A stretch of DNA of 64,000 nt from G041228335 sp964580905 (GTDB lineage Bacteria > Pseudomonadota > Alphaproteobacteria > Puniceispirillales > UBA1172). Shown in pieces: positions 44,456 through 53,284 of this stretch. The stretch spans positions 1 to 64,000 of the forward strand of contig CAZOLR010000005.1 of NCBI GenBank assembly GCA_964580905.1. The letters are read 5' to 3'. The translations under genes and the position numbers were made by a program. The notes beneath the pieces were generated by a model. That model was not told where the DNA came from, ran no database searches, and was given only the letters and a program-made list of their open reading frames with translations. The first letter of the stretch is position 1; the number at the start of each line of letters is the position of its first letter.

Positions 44456-45817
44456 TTAAAACTGAAATTCGGTGTAAATCCGATGAATATCTTCATCCCA
44501 TTTGCCATGAAACAATTCAAGCAGGGTTTCTGCCCGGGTGGTTCCGCTTTCGGCAATGGCATGAAGCGGGTCAAGGAAGCCGGTTTCATCATTTCCCGCG
44601 CTGTCTGTTATCTGGCGGCGATGCAGACCACGGCGCGCGATATCCACCATGGATCTTGCAATATCGCCGACATCCCTGTCGCCAAGCCTGCCTTTCAGCC
44701 CGTGCCGGGCAACCGACATCCGCGCCGCAGCTATATCTTCAGCCCCGAGATCAGCGGCAAGCTCCTCTGCCGCTTCAAGCGCATCGGCATCATAGAGAAG
44801 ACCTGTCCATAAGGCCGGCAGGGCACAGATCATGTTCCATGGCCCGCCATCGGCGCCGCGCATTTCCAGATATTGTTTGAGCCGGACTTCAGGAAAGGCG
44901 GTCGTGACATGATCTTCCCAGTCCGACATGGCGGGGAGCTCACCCTCATGCCCGGGGAGACGGCCTGCCATGAAATCCCGGAAAGACAAACCGGCCACAT
45001 CAATATAGCTTTCACCGCGGTGGAGGAAATACATCGGCACATCAAGAATGTAATCCACCCATTGCTCATAGCCGAAATCCGGATCAAAGACGCAGGCCGG
45101 AATACCGCATCTGGCATCATCGGTGTCGGTCCATGCCTCGGCCCTCGTGGAAAGGAGCCCTGTCGGCCTGCCCTCCCGGAAAGGGGAATTGGCGAAAAGC
45201 GCCGTCGCAACAGGCTGAAGCGCCAGCGAAACACGGAACTTGCGCGCCATGTCACGTTCGGAGGCATAATCGAGATTGACCTGAATAGTGGTGGTCCGCT
45301 GCATCATATCAAGGCCAAGACTGCCGACTTTGGGCATGTGGCGGCGCATGATGGCGTAGCGGCCTTTTGGCATCCAGGGGATATCTTCACGCCGCCAGAC
45401 CGGATCAAACCCGACCCCCAGCATGCCCAGCCCAATCTCGCTGGTGGCTTTACGCATATCTTTGAGATGCCGGTTGGTTTCCTGACAGGTCTGGTGCAGG
45501 TTTTCCAGCGGCGCCCCGGAAAGCTCGAACTGGCCACCGGGCTCAAGGGTGATCGAACCGCCATGGCTGTCTTTCAGGCCGATAATGAACTCACCTTCGG
45601 TAATCGGGGTCCAGTGGTGGCTTTCGGCAAGCCCTTTCAAGAGAGCGCCGACACCGTGCTCTTCCTCATAGGAGGGGCGCTGGTGGGTTTTCTGCGCGAA
45701 AAGGAGCTTTTCGTGTTCCGTGCCGATACGCCATTGATCTGCCGGTGTCTCACCGGCTTCAAACCAGGCGACCAGATCTTCCTTGCCGTTGATCATCGGG
45801 GAGTGATCATGCGCCAT
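44456..45817 (-). CDS. gshA: Glutamate-cysteine ligase (alphaproteobacterial/plant type)
   Basis: A 453-residue enzyme for the first step of glutathione synthesis. Hallmarks of the plant-like class are WRIGTEHEKLLF, PITEGEFIIGLKDSHGGSIT, LEPGGQFELSGAPL and MMQRTTTIQVNLDYASE, with MRGADGGPWNMICALPALW near the C-terminus. The frame is open to 46171, but ATG 45817 has AAGGA at good distance and starts the family N-terminus. It overlaps the upstream rsmE by 11 bases; this rsmE-gshA pairing is known in alphaproteobacteria (from memory). Confidence 0.95.
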   Translation of the reverse strand: MAHDHSPMINGKEDLVAWFEAGETPADQWRIGTEHEKLLFAQKTHQRPSYEEEHGVGALLKGLAESHHWTPITEGEFIIGLKDSHGGSITLEPGGQFELSGAPLENLHQTCQETNRHLKDMRKATSEIGLGMLGVGFDPVWRREDIPWMPKGRYAIMRRHMPKVGSLGLDMMQRTTTIQVNLDYASERDMARKFRVSLALQPVATALFANSPFREGRPTGLLSTRAEAWTDTDDARCGIPACVFDPDFGYEQWVDYILDVPMYFLHRGESYIDVAGLSFRDFMAGRLPGHEGELPAMSDWEDHVTTAFPEVRLKQYLEMRGADGGPWNMICALPALWTGLLYDADALEAAEELAADLGAEDIAAARMSVARHGLKGRLGDRDVGDIARSMVDIARRGLHRRQITDSAGNDETGFLDPLHAIAESGTTRAETLLELFHGKWDEDIHRIYTEFQF

Positions 45818-46565
45818 CCTGAATTCCTTTCCATTCACCGGCCACGGCCTGCCATACAGCCAGTGCCGCCACCATTGCGGTATCCGCCCGCAACACATTC
45901 GGGCCGAGCGAAACAGCAACGGCCCCGGGCATGCCGAGAAGACGATCCCGCTCAGCCGGCGAGAAACCCCCTTCAGGGCCAATGAAGATCGCCGCCGGTC
46001 CCTTAAGCTCTGCCACTCGTTCGGTGATGGCATAACCGGGAAGGCCGGCACAGCTTTCGTCACAGAAAATGATATGACGCATCCCGGGCCATTCATCAAG
46101 CAATCTGTTGAACGGCACCGGCTCACGCACATCCACCAGTGTTGTCCGCCCGGTCTGTTCGGCGGCCTCAATCGTGTTTGCCTTTAGCCGATGGCTGTTG
46201 ACCCGGGTCACCTGGGTGTAGTTTGTAATCACGGGCTGTAAAATCCCGACGCCGAGTTCTGCCGCCTTTTCAGCAAGATAATCGATGCGTGCCTTTTTTA
46301 TCGGGGCAAATGCCAGCATCAGATCAGGCTGATTATCCTGCTCCCGCGAAAGCGCCCCGACACTGAGAACCGCCCGCTTGCGGCCGGTTTCGGCAATTTC
46401 GGCCTGCCATTCCCCGTCACGTCCGTTGAAAAGAAGCACCGTATCACCAGATGTGAGCCGCAGAACATTCACGAGGTAATGCGCCTGTTCCGGGGAAAGA
46501 GACAGCGCGGCACCTGAATTCAGATCATCGGGAACAAAAAGGCGATGGCGGGCACGGGTATTCAT
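45807..46565 (-). CDS. rsmE: 16S rRNA (uracil1498-N3)-methyltransferase
   Basis: A 252-residue SPOUT methyltransferase with an N-terminal PUA-like domain and a C-terminal knot. Conserved parts are RHRLFVPDDL, EQAHYLVNVLRLTSGD, APIKKARIDYLAEKAAELGV, and AIFIGPEGGFSPAERD with LGPNVLRADTAMVAALA for SAM binding. It should modify U1498 in the decoding centre. It begins at 46565, divergent from ubiA. Confidence 0.95.
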   Translation of the reverse strand: MNTRARHRLFVPDDLNSGAALSLSPEQAHYLVNVLRLTSGDTVLLFNGRDGEWQAEIAETGRKRAVLSVGALSREQDNQPDLMLAFAPIKKARIDYLAEKAAELGVGILQPVITNYTQVTRVNSHRLKANTIEAAEQTGRTTLVDVREPVPFNRLLDEWPGMRHIIFCDESCAGLPGYAITERVAELKGPAAIFIGPEGGFSPAERDRLLGMPGAVAVSLGPNVLRADTAMVAALAVWQAVAGEWKGIQDGA

Positions 46566-46687
46566 TCATTCTCCATACTCCCCGGGATCATCCTTCGCAA
46601 GGTAAAACCCGAAAACCGCCCCGATCAGCGAAATTGACAGAGGCCAAGGGACTTGCACGCGGCCGGGCAACACGGTATCGCTTGGGC

Positions 46688-47629
46688 ATGGCAAAGACGC
46701 GCAAATCCGATCTTGATGACATCGGCCTTGATGGTTTCTGGGCTGCCCTGCCGTCACGCTGGCACCCATACATCACCCTGGCCAGGCTTGATCGTTCTGT
46801 CGGCTGGTGGCTGCTTCTGCTGCCGGGATGGCAGGCTATTGTGCTTGCGGGCACGATGCACCAGATCAGCCTTTTACGGATTATACACCTGATGCTGCTG
46901 TTCCTCATCGGTGCCGTGGTCATGCGGGCGGCGGGATGCGTGATCAATGATTTATGGGACCGTGAGCTGGACAAATCCGTGGAACGGACCCGCAACCGCC
47001 CCCTTGCCTCCGGGCAGGTAACGGTGCACGGCGCGCTGATATTTCTCCTCGTCCTTGGATTGACCGGGGCCGTTGTGCTCTGGCTTCTTCCCCTCACGGC
47101 GATTGTCACCGGCCTTCTGTCGCTGCCGCTCATTGTGGTCTATCCACTGGCCAAACGGGTGATGGGACTGCCGCAACTGATTCTCAGCCTTACTTTCAGC
47201 TGGGGCGCCCTGCTTGGCTGGGCCGCCGTCGGGGTCTGGCCCGGCCTTGAGGCCTGCCTGCTTTACATTGCCGCGGCCTTATGGGTTTTCGGCTACGATA
47301 CGATCTACGCGGTGCAGGATATGGCCGATGACGCGAAACTGGGGATAGGTTCATCTGCCCTCACCCTTGGCGGGAAGGTCAGGCCGACCGTCGCGTTTGT
47401 ATATGCGGTCATGATCCTTATTCTGCTGGCGCTTGGGGGGGTGATCGGTGCCGGATGGGGATGGATCGCAGGGGTTGCCGCAGCCGCGCTTCACTGCCGC
47501 TGGCAGATAACCCGGCTTGATCCTGAAAACCCTGCACTTGCCGGACGAATTTTCCGGTCAAACCGGGATACCGGGCTGATCCTTACCGGCGCTGCGATGG
47601 CCTTTTATTTCGAAAAAACAATGCTATAG
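46688..47629 (+). CDS. ubiA: 4-hydroxybenzoate polyprenyltransferase
   Basis: A 313-residue membrane prenyltransferase of ubiquinone synthesis. The two Asp motifs are NDLWDRELDKSVERT and YDTIYAVQDMADDAKLG, with RPLASGQV after the first. About eight membrane helices are present. The frame begins at 46634, but the extra residues are unlike the family; ATG 46688 is chosen. It is convergent with the hypothetical at 47642. Confidence 0.95.
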   Translation: MAKTRKSDLDDIGLDGFWAALPSRWHPYITLARLDRSVGWWLLLLPGWQAIVLAGTMHQISLLRIIHLMLLFLIGAVVMRAAGCVINDLWDRELDKSVERTRNRPLASGQVTVHGALIFLLVLGLTGAVVLWLLPLTAIVTGLLSLPLIVVYPLAKRVMGLPQLILSLTFSWGALLGWAAVGVWPGLEACLLYIAAALWVFGYDTIYAVQDMADDAKLGIGSSALTLGGKVRPTVAFVYAVMILILLALGGVIGAGWGWIAGVAAAALHCRWQITRLDPENPALAGRIFRSNRDTGLILTGAAMAFYFEKTML

Positions 47630-47641
47630 GATCTTCAGCGC

Positions 47642-48442
47642 CTAGAGGTAAGTTTCGGCGTTTTCCGCCACCGCTTCCACCTGTTGCCATGGCCCTTCCG
47701 GCACGTTGAGTGATGTCCTTGCCAGTTTGCGTGCCGCGTCTTCCCGGGCCGTACGCTCGGCTGACAGGCGCAATATCCACGCATCAAGATCACCTTCTGC
47801 GCCATCGAGTTTCATGACTTCTTTCAGCATGGTTTCTTCACTCATGGCTTGAAACCTGCGGCCGGTGGCCGGAATATCGGCATGGGCTACCGGCCCGGAC
47901 TGCCCCCGGACAAGCCCTGCCCGTGACTGATACCCGTAAACCGGGGCGGCAAAGACCGCATCATCCGCATCCGGCCGCGGTCCATGGTCCACCTGCCCCT
48001 CTTCAAGGCAGATGAAATCATAGGCGATGCCAAGGGCTTCGGTATCATGCATATGACGGAGCTGGGCCGGATCAAGCCATGCTATATTGAGCCGGACCAT
48101 GGTCCCGGGTGAAGGACAGGCGGTGGCAGGCACCGCCCCGTAATAGGAAAGCGCGGCGGCAAAAACAATATCACAGTCCTTCAGGACACATGAGGTCACC
48201 GGAACGAGTGCGTCCGTCCCGAATTTACGGCGCAACTGAAGTGGCGCCCGGTTTGATCCGACGGAAAGAACCGGCAGGCGGCCTTTAAGGTCACTGGCCG
48301 GAATCCCCTCTTCCACCAGATGAGGCAGGCCATCGCGCATGAAAAAATCACCTTCCGGTGCCGGGTAGGGGTAGAGTTTGGCCTGAGACAATGGCGCAAT
48401 GACGCCATCAACATGGTCCGGGAACCAGCGCGGTGGCAGCAC
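47642..48442 (-). CDS. Conserved hypothetical protein coupled to argC
   Basis: A 266-residue soluble protein that I do not recognise with certainty. The segment LPVLSVGSNRAPLQLRRKFG has a GSN motif like the gamma-glutamylcyclotransferase fold, followed by a beta-rich stretch (VLKDCDIVFAAALSYYGAV) and WLDPAQLRHMHDTEALG, also compatible with that fold. The C-terminal 60 residues are helical and charged. The start is GTG 48442, two bases after the argC stop, with GGAGG seven bases upstream, so it is translationally coupled to argC. A cyclotransferase-like role is only a suggestion. Confidence 0.75.
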   Translation of the reverse strand: MLPPRWFPDHVDGVIAPLSQAKLYPYPAPEGDFFMRDGLPHLVEEGIPASDLKGRLPVLSVGSNRAPLQLRRKFGTDALVPVTSCVLKDCDIVFAAALSYYGAVPATACPSPGTMVRLNIAWLDPAQLRHMHDTEALGIAYDFICLEEGQVDHGPRPDADDAVFAAPVYGYQSRAGLVRGQSGPVAHADIPATGRRFQAMSEETMLKEVMKLDGAEGDLDAWILRLSAERTAREDAARKLARTSLNVPEGPWQQVEAVAENAETYL

Positions 48443-48444
48443 GA

Positions 48445-49416
48445 TCAGGCCTCCGGCTCAGCGGTAAGACCAGCCGCTTCATCAAGACCGAGACAGAGAT
48501 TGAGATTCTGCACCGCCGCACCCGACGCGCCCTTGCCGAGATTATCCAGCCGGGCAACACAGAGATACTGGCCCGCATCCCCTTTTGTCCCTTCATGGCC
48601 GAGGATGAAAATCTCCAGCATATTTGTTCCGCGGAGCGCGTCGGCGGCGAGATATCCCTTGCCGGTCAGGCCCTGCGGGGAAAACGGCGCATGGACATTG
48701 ATAAATATCTCGCCCTGATAATGCCGGGAATAGACAGCGTGGAGATCAGCGGCACTCGCCCCGCCCTTCAACTGATCCGGGATGAGCGGAAGTTCAACCA
48801 GCATCCCGCAGGGGAAATTCCCCACCATCGGCATGAAAAGAGGTTTGCGGGAAAGCCCGGTATGGTGCATCACTTCGGGAATATGCTTATGGGCAAGATC
48901 AAGCGCGTAACCGAAATGTTTCGGCCCGGCATCTGTTTCCATATATTCAATCAGGGCCTTGCCGCCGCCGGTATACCCGCTGATCGCCGGAATGGTCAGC
49001 ACCTGTTCCGGATCAAGCAGGCCGGCATCGACAAGAGGCCGGATGAGCGCAATCATGGCGGTGGCATAACAGCCCACATTGGCAATCCGTTTTGCGGATC
49101 TGATTCGGTCACGCTGGCCCGGTGCAAGTTCAGGAAAGCCGTAGACCCAGCCATCCGCAACACGATGCGCGGTGGATGCATCAATGATGGTGCAATCGAG
49201 CCCGTCGGCGAGACCGACCGCCTCAACCGCGGCGTCATCAGGCAGGCAGAGTATCACCGCATCCGATGCCGCCATCGCCTCACGGCGGGCGGATCTGTCT
49301 TTGCGACGGGAATCATCAAGACGGATGAGGCTGATCTCATCGCGTTGCTGAAGCCTGGCGTGAACCTGCAATCCTGTCGTGCCAGCCTCGCCATCAATGA
49401 ATACGTGATAGGTCAT
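48445..49416 (-). CDS. argC: N-acetyl-gamma-glutamyl-phosphate reductase (short type)
   Basis: A 323-residue arginine-synthesis dehydrogenase of the shorter class. The nucleotide-binding start is VFIDGEAGTTGLQVH, the catalytic Cys116 is in ANVGCYATAMIAL, and HTGLSRKPLFMPMVGNFPCG follows in the catalytic domain. The frame can begin at TTG 49446, but ATG 49416 starts the family N-terminus. The coupled hypothetical follows. It is divergent from pmbA with 114 bases between. Confidence 0.95.
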   Translation of the reverse strand: MTYHVFIDGEAGTTGLQVHARLQQRDEISLIRLDDSRRKDRSARREAMAASDAVILCLPDDAAVEAVGLADGLDCTIIDASTAHRVADGWVYGFPELAPGQRDRIRSAKRIANVGCYATAMIALIRPLVDAGLLDPEQVLTIPAISGYTGGGKALIEYMETDAGPKHFGYALDLAHKHIPEVMHHTGLSRKPLFMPMVGNFPCGMLVELPLIPDQLKGGASAADLHAVYSRHYQGEIFINVHAPFSPQGLTGKGYLAADALRGTNMLEIFILGHEGTKGDAGQYLCVARLDNLGKGASGAAVQNLNLCLGLDEAAGLTAEPEA

Positions 49417-49530
49417 TCTTGGGGTTTTACTCCCGCGCCAAGGCAACGGGCAAACAGTTTTTTTATCCCGGGCCCATCTTTTCTTTGGGTTGAGGTTGTA
49501 CTTTGCCGCTCAAAACGCTATGTGAAAGCC

Positions 49531-50868
49531 ATGTCTGATATGTTGCCAAAATTAATGGATATGCTGCTCGACCGGGCGCAGAAGGCTGGCGCTGATGCGG
49601 CTGATGCGGTGGTTGCGGGCGGCTTTGGTCATTCTGTCTCGGTCCGGCTTGGTGAGGTGGAATCGATAGAACGTTCCGAAGATCATGATATCGGCCTCAG
49701 GGTTTTTGTCGGCAAGCGCAATGCCAGCATCTCCACCAGCCGCCTTGATGAGGACAGTATCGCTGAACTGGCTGAACGTGCTGTTGCCATGGCCAGATGC
49801 GCGCCCGAAGACCCGTTCGCCGGCCTTGCTGACACAGCATTGCTGGCCACCGATATCCCTGATCTCGATATCTGTGACCCGGATGAGCCGGATGCCGAAA
49901 CACTGAAGGCCGAAGCGATGGAAGCGGAAGACGCCGCAAGGTCGATGCCCGGCATCTCCAATTCCGAAGGCGGCAGTTCATCCCATGGCATGGTTGATGT
50001 CATGATCGCAACCTCAGCCGGATTTTCCGGCCGTTATCAGCGCAGCTCAAGCGGTATTTCCGCCATGGTCCTGGCTGAAAAAAACGGCGTGATGGAACGG
50101 GATTACGATTACACTTCTGCTGTCTGGCGGTCTGATCTCGAAAAACCGGCCGATATCGGCCGCCGCGCCGCCGAACGCACCCTCAGCCGCCTTGGCGCAA
50201 CACGCCCGCCCACCGGCAGTTATCCGGTGATTTACGATGCCCGGATATCACGTTCCATCGCCGGCCATGTTGCCTCAGCCATCAATGGCAGTGCCATCGC
50301 CCGCGGGACAAGCTTTCTTAAAGACAAGATGGACCAGAAAATAGCCGCGGACGGCATTTCCCTTGTCGATGATCCGCTGCGGCCCCGCGGCATGGGATCC
50401 TCACCTTTTGACGGGGAAGGCCTGCCCCGGCGTCGCCGGATCATGGTGGAAGACGGCGTGCTCAAGGGCTGGTTTCTTGATCTGGCCTCAGCGCGTCAAC
50501 TCGGGCTTGACCCTACAGGAAATGCCGGACGCGGGGTGGGTGGTCCGCCTTCTGCCGGCCCGTCCAACTGGATCATGGAACCGGGGCAACTGACCCGGGA
50601 TGAACTTATCGCCGGGGTTGAGGAAGGGTTTCTGGTCACGGAAATGATCGGCTCTTCGGTCAGCCTGATCACCGGGGATTACAGCAGGGGCGCGGCCGGT
50701 TTCTGGATCAGGGATGGCAAGATCAGCCACCCGGTCACGGAGGCGACCATTGCCGGAAACCTCAAGGATATGCTGATGCATATCACCCTTGCCGATGATC
50801 TGGACCTGACCAAATCCACTGCCGCGCCAAGTCTTCGTATCGACGGCATGACCGTGGCAGGAGCCTGA
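49531..50868 (+). CDS. pmbA: TldE/PmbA family metalloprotease regulator
   Basis: The 445-residue partner of TldD. Family parts are VRLGEVESIERSEDHDIGLR, VFVGKRNASISTSRLDED, SNSEGGSSSHG, and near the C-terminus GLDPTGNAGRG and SVSLITGDYSRGAAGFWIRDG. It lacks the HExxxH motif of TldD, as is normal. The open frame reaches 48433, but everything before about 49520 is the shadow of argC; ATG 49531 (or GTG 49522) gives family length. Confidence 0.94.
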   Translation: MSDMLPKLMDMLLDRAQKAGADAADAVVAGGFGHSVSVRLGEVESIERSEDHDIGLRVFVGKRNASISTSRLDEDSIAELAERAVAMARCAPEDPFAGLADTALLATDIPDLDICDPDEPDAETLKAEAMEAEDAARSMPGISNSEGGSSSHGMVDVMIATSAGFSGRYQRSSSGISAMVLAEKNGVMERDYDYTSAVWRSDLEKPADIGRRAAERTLSRLGATRPPTGSYPVIYDARISRSIAGHVASAINGSAIARGTSFLKDKMDQKIAADGISLVDDPLRPRGMGSSPFDGEGLPRRRRIMVEDGVLKGWFLDLASARQLGLDPTGNAGRGVGGPPSAGPSNWIMEPGQLTRDELIAGVEEGFLVTEMIGSSVSLITGDYSRGAAGFWIRDGKISHPVTEATIAGNLKDMLMHITLADDLDLTKSTAAPSLRIDGMTVAGA

Positions 50869-50872
50869 GCCC

Positions 50873-51523
50873 ATGACACCCCACCATCCACGCCGCGGAT
50901 TCCGGGACTGGATGGACCTGATGCTGAAAGATCATGGTTTTCTGCGGCTGTGGTGGCATAACCTCGATGAAATCCGCCCGGGGGTATGGCGAAGCAACCA
51001 ACCCAGCCCGGGGCGGGTTCATGACGCGGCGACCCGGGGGATCAGGACGATCATCAACCTCAGGGGGCCTCGTGACGATGGCGGCTGGCGGCTCGAAAAA
51101 GAAGCCTGTGATGCCGCCGGTATCTCGCTTGTCGATTTCACCATCCGGTCACGTGCCGTGCCGGACCGGGATGTTGTTCTTGCCGCTGAGAAGCTGTTTC
51201 AGTCGGTTGAATACCCGGTCCTGATGCATTGCAAATCCGGGGCGGATCGCGCCGGCATCATGTCGGCCCTTTATATTCTGCTGATGGACAACGGAAAGCC
51301 TTCGGATGCGGCGGAAATGCTGTCGCTGAAATATCTTCATGTCCGCCAGGCCAAGACCGGCCTGCTCGACGCATTTATCGAAGCCTATGCCCCGGCCGCC
51401 GGCAGAGGAACCTCTTTCATCGACTGGGCGAGAAACGAGCTTGACCCCGATGCCATCGCCGCGGATTTTCATTCCACGTCCTGGGCGGAACGTCTGGTGG
51501 ATACCGTGCTCAGGCGGGAGTGA
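50873..51523 (+). CDS. Tyrosine/dual-specificity phosphatase-like protein
   Basis: A 216-residue protein with a CX5R phosphatase signature: Cys120 to Arg126 in LMHCKSGADRAGIM. Earlier parts are RSNQPSPGRVHDAATRGIRT and IINLRGPRDD, with the upstream general-acid region near RAVPDRD. It resembles the cytoplasmic DSP-like phosphatases next to lipid and envelope genes in proteobacteria. Substrate unknown. It starts four bases after pmbA, with AGGAG upstream inside pmbA, and its stop abuts the convergent ABC transporter gene. Confidence 0.87.
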   Translation: MTPHHPRRGFRDWMDLMLKDHGFLRLWWHNLDEIRPGVWRSNQPSPGRVHDAATRGIRTIINLRGPRDDGGWRLEKEACDAAGISLVDFTIRSRAVPDRDVVLAAEKLFQSVEYPVLMHCKSGADRAGIMSALYILLMDNGKPSDAAEMLSLKYLHVRQAKTGLLDAFIEAYAPAAGRGTSFIDWARNELDPDAIAADFHSTSWAERLVDTVLRRE

Positions 51524-53284
51524 TCATTCGGCAAAATGCTGAAGCGCGCAGAGCCGTGCGTAAAGCCCGTTCTGCCGGATCAGATCAGCATGGGTGCCTG
51601 TTTCCACTATCCGGCCCTTATCCATGACAAGGATTGTGTCGGCTTTCTGCACCGTGGAAAGGCGATGCGCAACGACAAGGGTTGTCCGCCCCCTGGCCAG
51701 TTGATCCAGCGCGTCCTGTATCTGGCTTTCGGCTTCGGCATCAAGGGCGCTGGTCGCCTCATCCAGAAGCAGGATGGGCGCATCTTTCAGGATGGCACGG
51801 GCAATGGCGATCCGCTGACGCTGGCCACCGGAAAGACGGCCGCCCCCCTCACCCACCACCGTTTCATACCCTTCGGGCTGGGCAAGAATAAAGGTATCAG
51901 CCGCCGCCATCCGGGCCGCCGCCTCAATCGCCGCATCATCGGCATCCAGACGGCCAAGACGTATATTGTTGCGGATCGTGTCGTTGAACAGAACCTGATC
52001 CTGACTAACCAGGGCAACAGCCGCCCTTACATCTTCAAGTCGCATCCCGGCAACAGGCTGGCCGTCCATCGTAATCTTTCCTGCTGAGCCGTCATAGAAA
52101 CGGGGCAAGAGATTGATGATGGTTGTTTTGCCTGCCCCGCTCGGCCCCACCAGTGCCACCACCTCACCGGGTCGGGCCGTGAAGCTCACGTCCCGGACAG
52201 CGGGCGTATCCCCGTAGTGAAAAGACACCTTGTCAAAAGTGATCTCGCCCCTGATTTCAGTCAGCGCAACGGCCCCTTCAGGGCTTGAAATTTCAGGCCG
52301 GATATCAAGCAGGCCGAAAATGCGGCTCGCCGCCGCCACCGCTTCCTGCACCACGGCGTTGAGCGTGCCCAGCCCCCTGATGGGCTGAACCAGCATCAGG
52401 AGCGCCGTGATAAATCCCGCCACATCACCGACCTGCATATCGCCGTTTGCAACCCGCCAGCCGGCAAGCGCTATCACCCCGGCAACAGCGACACCGCCCA
52501 GCACTTCAAGGATAGGATCAATCCGCGCCCGCCCGAGCGCCAGCCGGAACAGTTTTTCAAAGAGACGGTCAAAGGCAAGAGACGTCCGGCGTTCTTCGTG
52601 ATCTTCCAGCGAGTAGGCCCGGACCATCCGCCCGCCCTGCAGGGTTTCGTTCATCAGCGCCGTGACATCAGCCATATGTTCCTGCAAGGCGCCTGTCTCT
52701 TTCCGCTGGCGACGGCCAATGGCAAGGATCGGCTGCATGGCGAGAGGATACACCACCAGCACCACCGCGGTCAGCAGCCAGTCAAACCAGATCATCATCC
52801 CGACCATGGCCACTATCATCAGCGTATCCCGGACCAGATTATTCGCGAGCCGCGTCAGGGCTTCGCGGATGACCAGAATATCGTTCATCACCCGGCTGAC
52901 ATATTCCCCCGCAGGTGCCGCCTGTATCAGGGCAAGATCAGCACCGATCAGATGTGCCGCCATTTTCTTCTGGATGGATGTCGTTATCCGGAGCGCCAGT
53001 CGCGTTACCTGACGGACCTGAAAATACATAGCCAGCCCCTTGATCAGGGTGATCACGATAATAAGCGGGGGGATCTGCCAGATCAGGTCCGGATCAGCAG
53101 CGCCAAGGCTGTCAAAAACATGCCGGATCAGCGCCGGATAGGCCGATGCGGCCCCGGACACTATTGCCATAAGCACCAGTGCCACCCCAAGTGCCCTGGC
53201 GTGTTGCCTGACCCATTCCCGCCACAGACGGGACAGAACGGCACGGGTTCCGGCGGGAGCTTCTGGATGTGATGCGGTTGTCAT
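51524..53284 (-). CDS. ABC exporter, lipid A flippase MsbA-like
   Basis: A 586-residue half-transporter: a six-helix membrane domain (about 1-320) and an ATPase domain with Walker A GPSGAGKTT, signature LSGGQRQRIAIARA, Walker B ILLLDEATSALD and the H-loop VVAHRLSTV. MsbA-type exporters flip lipid A-core. The setting next to heptosyltransferase, waaA and lpxK supports that role. Its start overlaps the GT9 stop by four bases. Confidence 0.9.
   Translation of the reverse strand: MTTASHPEAPAGTRAVLSRLWREWVRQHARALGVALVLMAIVSGAASAYPALIRHVFDSLGAADPDLIWQIPPLIIVITLIKGLAMYFQVRQVTRLALRITTSIQKKMAAHLIGADLALIQAAPAGEYVSRVMNDILVIREALTRLANNLVRDTLMIVAMVGMMIWFDWLLTAVVLVVYPLAMQPILAIGRRQRKETGALQEHMADVTALMNETLQGGRMVRAYSLEDHEERRTSLAFDRLFEKLFRLALGRARIDPILEVLGGVAVAGVIALAGWRVANGDMQVGDVAGFITALLMLVQPIRGLGTLNAVVQEAVAAASRIFGLLDIRPEISSPEGAVALTEIRGEITFDKVSFHYGDTPAVRDVSFTARPGEVVALVGPSGAGKTTIINLLPRFYDGSAGKITMDGQPVAGMRLEDVRAAVALVSQDQVLFNDTIRNNIRLGRLDADDAAIEAAARMAAADTFILAQPEGYETVVGEGGGRLSGGQRQRIAIARAILKDAPILLLDEATSALDAEAESQIQDALDQLARGRTTLVVAHRLSTVQKADTILVMDKGRIVETGTHADLIRQNGLYARLCALQHFAE

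Noticed and set aside
44873..45985. Plus-strand open frame of 370 codons
   Set aside because: It lies opposite gshA and rsmE, has no recognisable family, and arises from codon bias on the other strand.
48433..49530. Plus-strand open frame of 366 codons running into pmbA
   Set aside because: It is the antisense shadow of argC (48445-49416), which has a catalytic Cys and family motifs; pmbA homology begins only at 49531.
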